DNA of 5,977 nt from an uncultured Mordavella sp. (GTDB taxonomy: Bacteria > Bacillota > Clostridia > Lachnospirales > Lachnospiraceae). Within the stretch, counting starts at the first letter, position 1. Every line of letters starts with the position of its first letter. Below are positions 1 to 5,904 of this stretch, in pieces. Made by a program: the position numbers and the translations under genes. The DNA lies in the NCBI GenBank assembly GCA_902406105.1, contig CABPCP010000103.1, forward strand, positions 1-5,977. The letters run 5' to 3'. The notes under the pieces are model-generated. The model was not told the DNA's origin, did not search any database, and worked only from the letters and a program-made list of their open reading frames with translations.

Positions 1-1059
1 GCAGGTGCCTCAGGTGGATGTGAGGATGACAGCGTCCACATGATCCTCCAAAAGCTTCTTGACAAAGTCTTTCCCAAAGCCTTTGGCGTTGCCGGTGGAA
101 GTCCCGGTCCCTGTGGTGGTGATAAAGTAATCCGCAAGTTCGCCGATCTTTCCTTCCTGTTCCAGCTCCCGCAGGACATCCAGAGGCACAACCAGATCCG
201 GATCTTCTGTGACAAACGCCCGGTCATATCCGCCGTGGATGGTCATGAAATCTGCCTTGTCCATATGGTCCATGCCTTTGATGCTGTAGATGCCATATTT
301 AGTAGCGCTGGAGGACTCGATATGGTCCGGGTTCCCCTGTGGGACGATGCCGCCGGAAGTGACGATAGCCAGTTTGGCCTTGCTCAGATCCGCCACCGGC
401 GCGGCAGGCTCTACCCGGTCAAAGGTAGGCATTGGATATTCGGTCACACATGCTTCCCCTTTCATCTTGCGGACCAGGAGTTCCACAGCCCGCTCGGAAC
501 CACGTTTCTCATGGAAGTAGTTTACCCGGATCCCGCGTTCCAGATAGCCTTCTTCCTCCGGTCCCAGGATCTCTTCGCCGTTTACCAGCTTTTCTCCCAG
601 GGCCTTGATGACTGGGACCGCGCTCCTCATGCCGGCGGCAGAATTCTTGGTCTTTACGATGATCAGATCCTTGCGGAACATATCCACACCAGGATTTTCC
701 TCATACATCCCAGTCAATACCGGGATCTGGAACGCGGCTTCCACAGCTTTTGCCACCGTACCGCAGGCCACGCCGTAGCGGCCGGCGTTAAAGGCGGGAC
801 CAGCGATGAACAGGTCTGGTTTCAGGGGCTCGATCATTTTGAGGATCTCCCCGGTCGCCTCCTCTGTATGTTCTCCAAAATAGTTGTCGCCGCAGACAAC
901 GGTGCCGGTGATCTCATAATCTTCGCCAAACGCCTGGGCGAGAGCGAGGCCAGGCCCCATAGGACCCTCATGGAATTCCGGCCCCATGCCTGCCGCCTCT
1001 TCTCCGCCGGCGCCGGAAAAGAAGTTATTGATATAATGAACGATCTTTTTCTTAGACAT
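1..1059 (-). CDS. grdB: Glycine reductase component B, selenoprotein subunit (GrdB; partial, runs off left edge)
   Basis: This is the selenocysteine-containing subunit of the substrate-specific component B of glycine (or sarcosine/betaine) reductase. Component B binds the amine and hands its carboxymethyl group to selenoprotein A in the cytoplasm. The N-terminus (VHYINNFFSGAGGEE), PDLFIAGPAFNAGRYGVACG (81-100), RGIRVNYFHEKRGSERAVE (175-193) and LAIVTSGGIVPQGNPDHIE (230-248) match the GrdB/GrdF/GrdH family as I know it. After 349 sense codons the frame meets UGA, followed in frame by Gly-Thr-Cys. This is the start of the family's U-x-x-C active site, so residue 350 is read as selenocysteine and the reading frame stays open to base 1. 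About 80-90 further residues are expected outside the window. The start has GGAAGGGGG upstream and lies 17 bp after the grdE stop, so the two genes are cotranscribed and probably translationally linked. Glycine specificity is inferred from the grdE partner; sarcosine or betaine specificity is not excluded. Confidence 0.93.
10..12 (-). other. In-frame UGA read as selenocysteine (Sec350 of GrdB)
   Basis: On the minus strand the codons read ACA-TCC-ACC-TGA-GGC-ACC-TGC, giving T-S-T-U-G-T-C. GrdB proteins are known selenoproteins with Sec at about residue 350 followed by a Cys three residues on, so this is a recoding site and not a stop. The bacterial SECIS hairpin that SelB needs lies just 3' of the UGA, outside this window, so it cannot be inspected. 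An organism using this codon needs selA, selB, selC and selD elsewhere in the genome. Confidence 0.92.
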
Positions 1060-1076
1060 TGGAAAAAACCCCCTTC

Positions 1077-2363
1077 CTAATAGGTCCGCGCGGCCAGATG
1101 GTTGTAACCATTGGCGATGGTGGACGCGATGATGATCTGCAGTTCCGCATCGATGCTCCCGTCTGGGTGGAGGCTGCCCTCATACCCGCCGATCATGGTC
1201 TCTACATAATCCAGTGTGCCGATGACATGGTCCATAGGCGGGAAATGTACGATCACATTCCCGTTGCCGCAGGAGACTAAGGTATCCGCTTCTGGGACCG
1301 CGTCAGCCAGGGACTGGGATTTCCCGTCCCTTCCAGGAAATTCATCGGTGATAAGGACGACTTTCGCGCCGGCCTTTGTAGCTTTCTTACAGTTCATCAT
1401 CAGGTCGGTATCCGGGTTTCCGTAGCCCTCCTCAGTGATGATGACGCCGTCCAGGCCAAGGAATTCCACCAGTTTGCCCACCATATCGGAAGCCCGTTCC
1501 TTGTCTGCCAGGAAGACATTTTCATTGGTCAGGATCACACCCATGAAATTTAGATCCTTGCCATGGTGGCGGTAAAGGTCTTCGATCACCGGATTGTTCA
1601 GGTGATGGAAGGTGGTGACTTTGTCACAGGGAGCCACACAGTTTCCGCTTACGATAGCCCCGTCCAGGATCTCGGTAGGATACATGAATGTGGGGATAAA
1701 CTTCTTGGCGTCCACGCCGTAGTAGTAGGTGTCATGGAGCAGTCCCTGGGACTGGAGCATATGGATATAGCCGACCTTTGGAAGGTCCGGATACTGGGCA
1801 GCCTGTTCCAGGTAGGGTTTGGTCTCATAGGTGATGATCTCATCGGGAGTCAGATCTCTTGCCGCTTCCCCGATATAAGCGGCCACCTTAAGCCCTGCCA
1901 GCCTGCCGGCCGCTTCATGTTCATGGGCGGAGATACCGTCCTTGGCGTAGAAGAGGACACAGACGTTGTTGGTCTTTGAAAAGGGAGTGTATTTGGCGGT
2001 TTCGCCGGACATGTCGATAATGCCTTCCTGGAAGCCGACGATGCGTCCGGAAGTGACAACGACAGTGCCTTTGAGGGCGTGGGTGCGCCCCTGCCCCACC
2101 TGTCCTACTTTATTGATGACGCCGGGGAAGATACCGCCGCCGCCGCTGACTTTGACCCTGGGTTCGATCACGTCTTTGACGGGAGCGATGCGGACAGACT
2201 CGCCGGGGCGGGCCAGTTCCACATCGGCGCGGACGAGACGGTCATCCTCCAGCACAAGATCGATGATCTCCTGTTTGCAGACATATAAGGTTTTGTTTTC
2301 CACATAGGTATGGTCCGCGAACTGGACATCCTCGATGAAAATGTTCCCAAGTTCCAGTTTCAT
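1077..2363 (-). CDS. grdE: Glycine reductase component B proprotein, subunits alpha and beta (GrdE)
   Basis: This is the proprotein of the pyruvoyl-containing half of component B. In this family the chain is cleaved at an Asn-Cys bond and the Cys becomes the pyruvoyl group that forms a Schiff base with the amino group of the substrate. The site is visible as Asn241-Cys242 within AIVSGNCVAPCDK (236-248), predicting an N-terminal fragment of about 241 residues and a pyruvoyl C-terminal fragment of about 187. Other family blocks are IAPVKDVIEPRVKV (59-72), GGIFPGVI (76-83), VGFQEGIIDM (109-118), LQSQGLLHDTYYYGVDAKK (203-221) and ITEEGYGNPDTDLMMNCKK (309-327). The 428-residue length is normal. 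The EPRVKV...GGIFPGVI and FQEGIIDM blocks look like glycine-type GrdE rather than sarcosine-type GrdG, from memory of the families and not from an alignment. The start is set by AAGGAGG eight bases before ATG. This is the first gene of a leftward operon, with grdB 17 bp downstream. Confidence 0.93.
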   Translation of the reverse strand: MKLELGNIFIEDVQFADHTYVENKTLYVCKQEIIDLVLEDDRLVRADVELARPGESVRIAPVKDVIEPRVKVSGGGGIFPGVINKVGQVGQGRTHALKGTVVVTSGRIVGFQEGIIDMSGETAKYTPFSKTNNVCVLFYAKDGISAHEHEAAGRLAGLKVAAYIGEAARDLTPDEIITYETKPYLEQAAQYPDLPKVGYIHMLQSQGLLHDTYYYGVDAKKFIPTFMYPTEILDGAIVSGNCVAPCDKVTTFHHLNNPVIEDLYRHHGKDLNFMGVILTNENVFLADKERASDMVGKLVEFLGLDGVIITEEGYGNPDTDLMMNCKKATKAGAKVVLITDEFPGRDGKSQSLADAVPEADTLVSCGNGNVIVHFPPMDHVIGTLDYVETMIGGYEGSLHPDGSIDAELQIIIASTIANGYNHLAARTY

Positions 2364-2394
2364 GGGTGATCCCTCCTTCTTATAGAAAATTCTG

Positions 2395-2410
2395 ATTATG
2401 ATATCATAAT
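2395..2410. promoter_or_regulatory. 16-bp perfect palindrome over the grdE -10/+1, candidate operator
   Basis: ATTATGATATCATAAT is a perfect inverted repeat centred between 2402 and 2403. It covers most of the grdE -10 box and the predicted transcription start, the usual position for a repressor operator. It could also be chance in AT-rich DNA. I cannot match it to a named regulator. Confidence 0.4.
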
Positions 2411-2434
2411 AATCAATAAATAAAGGGGTTACAA
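2406..2434 (-). promoter_or_regulatory. Promoter of the grdE-grdB operon
   Basis: Read on the minus strand there is a -35 of TTGTAA (4/6, 2429-2434), a 17-bp spacer and a -10 of TATTAT (5/6, 2406-2411). Transcription would start near 2399-2400, leaving a leader of about 36 nt that contains the strong grdE ribosome binding site. It is the best sigma-A-like match in the 150-bp divergent region on this strand. The call rests on sequence match only. Confidence 0.6.
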
Positions 2435-2487
2435 GAGAATTGTGAAAATAAAGACAACCATTTCTTTAAAAGGATGAATTGTTTTGC

Positions 2488-2516
2488 TTTACGGATTATA
2501 AGGAAAATGTTATAGT
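2488..2516 (+). promoter_or_regulatory. Rightward promoter of the recombinase-like gene, extended -10
   Basis: TTTACG (4/6, 2488-2493), a 17-bp spacer and TATAGT (5/6, 2511-2516) preceded by TGT at 2508-2510 form an extended -10 promoter. Transcription would start at about 2522-2524. The nearest ATG (2517) directly abuts the -10 box and would lie upstream of the transcript start, which argues for a downstream start codon for the gene. Confidence 0.6.
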
Positions 2517-2545
2517 ATGAATATACAAATAACATTCAAGGGAAC

Positions 2546-2560
2546 CCGCGCTTTGCGCGG
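2546..2560 (+). other. Small GC-rich hairpin in the leader of the recombinase-like gene
   Basis: CCGCGC-TTT-GCGCGG is a perfect 6-bp GC stem with a 3-nt loop, set in otherwise AT-rich DNA. It would lie about 25 nt into the predicted mRNA and 12 nt before the GGGGAGAGG ribosome binding site. No T-run follows, so it is not an intrinsic terminator. It could stabilise the 5' end or modulate translation; that role is inference. Confidence 0.45.
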
Positions 2561-2571
2561 AACAGACAAGC

Positions 2572-2580
2572 GGGGAGAGG
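2572..2580 (+). promoter_or_regulatory. Ribosome binding site that selects the TTG start at 2586
   Basis: GGGGAGAGG at 2572-2580 places a GGAG core eight bases before TTG at 2586. The upstream ATG at 2517 has only a weak AAGGA about 11-12 bases away and sits on the promoter -10. The TTG is therefore preferred as the start. Confidence 0.6.
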
Positions 2581-2585
2581 CAAAT

Positions 2586-3494
2586 TTGGATAATATTTAC
2601 GCATCAAAATTAACAAAAGAAAAAATATGGCCCGATTTTTCGGAGCATTTCAGGAGTCCTACGACAGCCGGCTCCTATGTTTCAGATATCCAGGAGATCA
2701 TGGACTATTTTCAGAAAGATTTCTGGCTGATCCGGGAAGCTGAGGTAGAAGTATATTATCGCTGGCTGGAGAATAAAGTGAAACAGGGGGATTTGAGTCC
2801 TGGAACGATGGCAAAAAAAATCCGGGAATTACATTCATTCGCGGAATTTGCCTGCGGACGAAAGAAACAATACAGGATCGGGAAGGAATACCAGGATTAT
2901 TACCGGCCTTATCTGAGATTATTGGAAAAGCAGGCGCCTTACGCTAAATCAGTACCGCCGGAGCATCTTGACCGACTGCTTGAAGCAGCCCAGGAGGATC
3001 TGACAGCGTATGGGATCATCCTGCTTTTATATCGGGCAGGGCTGACTTCGACAGAGATTACCTGGCTGCGCCCCCAGGATCTGATCCTCTATCAGGACGG
3101 AGCATACGCATCGGTCAAAGGACGCCGGGAACTTTGCTATCTGCCGGAGGATGTGTTTGGGGTACTGGAACAATATCTTTTAGAGCGGCCAGGCCAACCG
3201 TTCCTATTTCTCAGCAGCCGGGGCAACCAGTTAAATCTCATGATGATCAGCCGGCTGTTGAAAAGATACGAGAGGAAGGCTGGGATTCCATCTTACAGCG
3301 CTCAAAGTATCCGCAATTCCTGTGCTTTTACATTGTTTGCTTATGGAGCGGACGAAGAGCAGACTGCCAGCCGTCTTGGAGTGACTGGGGTCCAGATCCG
3401 GCGGTACCGGCAGGAGGGATACAGGGAAAACCTGCAGAGAGAAGCTGAGAAACTGGTGAAACTGAAGGCGGAGCCTCCGGTTTTGCGCCGCTAA
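2586..3494 (+). CDS. Tyrosine-recombinase-fold protein with degenerate active site, probably catalytically inactive
   Basis: The protein has 302 residues from the TTG start, or 325 if ATG 2517 is used. Its layout is that of a XerC/D or phage-type tyrosine recombinase: an N-terminal SAM-like core-binding domain (about residues 15-95, with RSPTTAGSYVSDIQEIMDYF) and a C-terminal catalytic-fold domain (about 125-280). In TTG-start numbering, the first catalytic Arg is replaced by Thr154 (GLTSTEI where families have GLRxSEL). The beta-hairpin Lys appears kept (Lys178, VKGRRE). The box II H-x-x-R is Gln240...Arg243 (QSIRNS). The third His/Trp is Val266 (LGVTG), at the normal 23-residue spacing from Arg243. 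Tyr274 is in the nucleophile region but one residue closer than usual. Losing Arg I and both His positions suggests no strand exchange; a DNA-binding or accessory role is inference. The gene is divergent from grdE with its own promoter. No att-like repeats or mobile genes are nearby. Fold assignment is fairly secure; function is unknown. Confidence 0.8.
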   Translation: MDNIYASKLTKEKIWPDFSEHFRSPTTAGSYVSDIQEIMDYFQKDFWLIREAEVEVYYRWLENKVKQGDLSPGTMAKKIRELHSFAEFACGRKKQYRIGKEYQDYYRPYLRLLEKQAPYAKSVPPEHLDRLLEAAQEDLTAYGIILLLYRAGLTSTEITWLRPQDLILYQDGAYASVKGRRELCYLPEDVFGVLEQYLLERPGQPFLFLSSRGNQLNLMMISRLLKRYERKAGIPSYSAQSIRNSCAFTLFAYGADEEQTASRLGVTGVQIRRYRQEGYRENLQREAEKLVKLKAEPPVLRR

Positions 3495-3537
3495 GAGATT
3501 GCTAAAAATTTGCGAAAAAGCGTTAGAAAATTCGTAC

Positions 3538-3571
3538 AAAAAAGATAGATGTATATTTAACAATCTTTTTT
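3538..3571 (+). terminator. Possible weak terminator after the recombinase-like gene
   Basis: AAAAAAGAT (3538-3546) can pair over nine bases with ATCTTTTTT (3563-3571) across a 16-nt loop, ending in a six-T run. The stem has a single G-C pair, so it would be a poor terminator and may be chance in this AT-rich gap. No better hairpin is seen between the recombinase-like gene and the symporter, so some read-through is possible. Confidence 0.25.
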
Positions 3572-3614
3572 GATGGTAAAAATACACAAAAATTATGAAA
3601 TTATACGAAAAATC

Positions 3615-3643
3615 TTGCTGTTAAGAAAATTTTAAGGTACAAT
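3615..3643 (+). promoter_or_regulatory. Candidate promoter of the amino acid symporter gene
   Basis: TTGCTG (3/6, 3615-3620), a 17-bp spacer and TACAAT (5/6, 3638-3643) put the transcription start near 3650. That leaves a leader of about 64 nt that is almost entirely purine and ends in an AAGGGGGA ribosome binding site. The spacer contains GAAAATT, discussed as a possible CodY-type half-site. Confidence 0.5.
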
Positions 3644-3713
3644 GAACGAAAGTAAAAAGTACATGTGAGAAGGAAGGGAAACAAAAAGAAAAGAAAAAGG
3701 GGGAATTGCATTT

Positions 3714-5114
3714 ATGTTTGACGCTATTAATTCAGTTGTGACTGCTGTGAATGGTGTTGTATGGGGCTGGCCGATGATCATCCTGCTTCTTGGAACTCAT
3801 ATTTTTATGACATTCCGTACAGGATTTATCCAAAGGCATTCCATCGGAAAAGGAATCCGGCTTTCGGTGACAAGAGATCCGGAGGCGGAAGGTGAAGTAT
3901 CACAGTTTGGCGCGCTGACAACAGCTTTGGCGGCAACGATTGGTACAGGAAATATTATCGGTGTTGGTACAGCGATCGCTATGGGAGGTCCGGGAGCGGT
4001 CCTGTGGATCTGGCTGAGCGGCGTATTTGGAATAGCGACAAAATATTCAGAAGCTTTGATCGCTGTTAAATACCGGGTAAAAACGGAAGATGGACGTATG
4101 CAGGGCGGCGCTTTCTATGCGCTGGAAAGAGGATTGAATATGAAATGGCTGGGAATGCTGTTTGCGATTCTTGCCGGATTTGCCTCTTTTGGTATTGGAT
4201 GCGCGACCCAGGTAAACGCGATCGCGACAGTTGCGGAAGAGAACTTTAATATTCCTCCGCTTCCAGTAGGAATTGTGATCGCGGCGCTGACAGCGTTTGT
4301 AATCTTTGGCGGAATCAAATCAATCGCAAATGTATGTGAGAAACTGGTTCCGTTTATGGCAATCTTTTATGTGCTTGGATGTTTGATCATTCTGGGAATG
4401 AACTATGATTATATTATTCCAGCAATCGCTACAATATGCAGGCTGGCCTTTACACCTGGCGCGGCAGCCGGAGGCCTTGTTGGTACTGGTATCCTGATGG
4501 CGATGCGTTTTGGTATTGCCAGAGGACTTTTCTCTAATGAATCTGGTATGGGTTCCGCCCCGATCGCGGCGGCTGCTGCTCAGACCAGGAACCCCGTTCG
4601 TCAGGCGCTTGTATCCTCTACCGGTACTTTCTGGGATACCGTTGTTGTTTGTCTGATGACTGGCCTTGTACTGGTAACAACGATTATGAAGAACCCTAAT
4701 ATCAATGCGGATGAAGTGGAAGATGGAGGCGTGCTGACATCCTTGGCATTTGGCCAGATTCCTGTTCTTGGGCCATTGATCCTGACACTTGGTATCATCA
4801 CCTTCGCTTATTCCACGATTCTCGGATGGGCTTACTATGGAGAGCGGTGTGTAGAATATTTTGCGGGAAAAGCCGGCAAAGGAGTTTTGATTGGATATCG
4901 TGTCCTTTATATAGCGGTTGCGGCGATCGCTCCTGTTGTAGCCCTTGATCTTGTATGGCTGATCGCGGATACGCTGAACGCGTTTATGGCGATTCCGAAC
5001 TTGATCGCGGTACTGCTCTTGTCGAATGTGATCGTGAAGGAGACCAAGGAGTATATCAACGATCTGGATAAGAAAGATGAAACTCCGATCCCTGTGATCA
5101 AGAGCGGTCAGTAA
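3714..5114 (+). CDS. agcS: Alanine/glycine:cation (Na+) symporter, AGCS family
   Basis: This is an inner-membrane secondary transporter of the alanine-or-glycine:cation symporter family (AlsT/DagA/YaaJ type), importing small neutral amino acids with Na+ or H+. Length (466) is typical. Family signatures are GTGNIIGVG (77-85), GGPGAVLWIW (91-100), KYSEALIAVKYR (110-121), QGGAFYALERG (130-140), the highly conserved GIARGLFSNESGMGSAPIAAAAA (267-289) and GERCVEYFAG (376-385). About ten to eleven hydrophobic segments are visible, roughly at 15-35, 66-90, 95-118, 146-176, 183-203, 209-229, 250-266, 300-325, 350-372, 393-415 and 422-441, with a charged C-terminal tail. The start has AAGGGGGA about nine bases upstream. 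It appears to be a single-gene unit between its own promoter and a strong terminator. Proximity to the grd operon makes glycine a plausible substrate, but the family also carries alanine and sequence alone does not decide. The symbol is the family name. Confidence 0.93.
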   Translation: MFDAINSVVTAVNGVVWGWPMIILLLGTHIFMTFRTGFIQRHSIGKGIRLSVTRDPEAEGEVSQFGALTTALAATIGTGNIIGVGTAIAMGGPGAVLWIWLSGVFGIATKYSEALIAVKYRVKTEDGRMQGGAFYALERGLNMKWLGMLFAILAGFASFGIGCATQVNAIATVAEENFNIPPLPVGIVIAALTAFVIFGGIKSIANVCEKLVPFMAIFYVLGCLIILGMNYDYIIPAIATICRLAFTPGAAAGGLVGTGILMAMRFGIARGLFSNESGMGSAPIAAAAAQTRNPVRQALVSSTGTFWDTVVVCLMTGLVLVTTIMKNPNINADEVEDGGVLTSLAFGQIPVLGPLILTLGIITFAYSTILGWAYYGERCVEYFAGKAGKGVLIGYRVLYIAVAAIAPVVALDLVWLIADTLNAFMAIPNLIAVLLLSNVIVKETKEYINDLDKKDETPIPVIKSGQ

Positions 5115-5179
5115 AGAAAAAGATACAGATAAAATATTTGAACATGTACTTAGCTTGGACAGAATAAGAAAGAGCTAGC

Positions 5180-5222
5180 AAAGACCCATCCCGGCAGAAA
5201 TGCCGGGATGGGCTTTATTTTT
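5180..5222 (+). terminator. Rho-independent terminator of the symporter gene
   Basis: A perfect 12-bp stem, CCCATCCCGGCA (5185-5196) with TGCCGGGATGGG (5201-5212), closes a GAAA tetraloop. A flanking AAAG/CTTT pairing with one bulged A extends the stem at its base. It is followed by a T-rich tract ending at 5222. It starts about 65 bp after the symporter stop and separates it from the dUTPase promoter. Confidence 0.93.
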
Positions 5223-5234
5223 GCCTGACAGGCA

Positions 5235-5263
5235 TTGACGATATTGATTTCGGATGATAATAT
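5235..5263 (+). promoter_or_regulatory. Strong promoter of the dUTPase gene
   Basis: TTGACG (5/6, 5235-5240), a 17-bp spacer and TAATAT (4/6, 5258-5263) with TGA directly before it (5255-5257) make an extended -10 promoter. The predicted start is near 5270, giving a leader of about 65 nt. It lies just 12 bp after the upstream terminator, so the dUTPase gene is an independent transcription unit. Confidence 0.75.
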
Positions 5264-5334
5264 AGATACGAAATACAGAATGTAGTGAAAGATGAGAAGA
5301 AAAATACTAAATATGGGAAAGAGGTACAGATTGA

Positions 5335-5853
5335 ATGGCTAAAAGGATCGCGCAGTTTCATAAAGTAAGCTTTGAACAATTTAAAGAAGGATTTGCAGAT
5401 TGCTTTGGAAAGACAGATGAAGAAGAGATCCGAGAGATCTATGAGGATATACGGCTGCCCAAAAGAGCGACAAAAGGATCGGCGGGGTATGACTTTTTTG
5501 CCCCGGTGCCGCTGGTGATCGCGCCGGGAAAGACGGTGAAGGTGCCAACCGGAGTCCGCGTGGAAATGCAGGAGAATTGGGTGCTGAAATGTTATCCAAG
5601 AAGCGGACTTGGATTCAAATACCGGCTGCAGCTGAACAATACGGTAGGTATTATCGATAGCGACTACTTCTATTCAGATAATGAAGGGCATATTTTCGCG
5701 AAGATCACCAATGACACGAATGAAGAGAAGACGGTAGAGATTGAAGCGGGAACCGGATTTATGCAGGGAATCTTTGTAGAGTATGGAATTACAATGGACG
5801 ACGAGGTATCAACAGTCCGAAATGGCGGACTTGGGAGTACTACAGATAGATAA
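5335..5853 (+). CDS. dut: dUTP diphosphatase (dUTPase), trimeric type
   Basis: The protein hydrolyses dUTP to dUMP and pyrophosphate, keeping uracil out of DNA and supplying dUMP for thymidylate synthesis; it is cytoplasmic. The five dUTPase motifs appear in order: I, AGYDFFA (50-56); II, PRSGLGFK (88-95); III, GIIDSDY (105-111), whose Asp108 aligns with the water-activating Asp; IV, GTGFMQGIFVEY (139-150); V, RNGGLGSTT (162-170). It has a roughly 38-residue N-terminal extension before the core, absent from short dUTPases, and a few extra residues after motif III (YFYSDNEGHI where many have YRGEI). Motif V has Leu166 where the uracil-stacking Phe is usual and seems one residue shorter than RGxGGFGST. 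At 172 residues it is complete, with AAAGAGGT about ten bases before ATG. It is monocistronic between its own promoter and terminator. A phage-derived copy is possible, but no phage genes are nearby. Confidence 0.9.
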   Translation: MAKRIAQFHKVSFEQFKEGFADCFGKTDEEEIREIYEDIRLPKRATKGSAGYDFFAPVPLVIAPGKTVKVPTGVRVEMQENWVLKCYPRSGLGFKYRLQLNNTVGIIDSDYFYSDNEGHIFAKITNDTNEEKTVEIEAGTGFMQGIFVEYGITMDDEVSTVRNGGLGSTTDR

Positions 5854-5866
5854 GGCCAAAGGCCGG

Positions 5867-5899
5867 AAAAGAACGGTGGGGTATGCGCCGTTCTTTTTT
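5867..5899 (+). terminator. Rho-independent terminator of the dUTPase gene
   Basis: The stem AAAAGAACGGTG (5867-5878) pairs with CGCCGTTCTTTT (5886-5897), with one G-U pair and a 7-nt loop. The T-run reaches 5899. It begins 14 bp after the stop codon. The A-run on its left could give weak termination of leftward transcription too. Confidence 0.9.
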
Positions 5900-5904
5900 C
5901 AAAC

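Noticed and set aside
10..12. Premature stop making grdB a pseudogene
   Set aside because: The UGA sits exactly at the conserved selenocysteine position and is followed by the expected Cys; the rest of the gene is intact.
40..1080. Long plus-strand open frame of 346 codons opposite grdB
   Set aside because: It lies entirely antisense to a clearly conserved gene, has no recognisable domains, and its openness follows from the codon bias of grdB.
1563..2307. Several open frames of 60-140 codons antisense to or overlapping grdE
   Set aside because: They are shadow frames of grdE with no homology and no suitable ribosome binding sites.
2364..2516. Invertible promoter controlled by the neighbouring recombinase-like protein
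   Set aside because: Only short (about 6-bp) matches such as CTTATA/TATAAG flank the region, partly made of ribosome binding site sequence; no convincing inverted repeats are present, and the protein lacks catalytic residues.
3231..3587. Minus-strand open frame of 118 codons opposite the end of the recombinase-like gene
   Set aside because: It overlaps the real gene antisense, resembles no family I know, and starts inside an AT-rich intergenic stretch.
3642..3668. Eight-codon open frame upstream of the symporter (ATG at 3642)
   Set aside because: Its start overlaps the predicted -10 box, so it would not be in the transcript, and it has no ribosome binding site.
3495..3713. Glycine riboswitch upstream of the symporter
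   Set aside because: This 219-bp AT-rich gap lacks the conserved GC-rich paired aptamer elements and shows only a promoter, a weak hairpin and a purine-rich leader.
5223..5233. Short inverted repeat GCCTGACAGGC after the terminator
   Set aside because: The arms are five bases around a single A, too tight to fold as RNA, and it could easily occur by chance.
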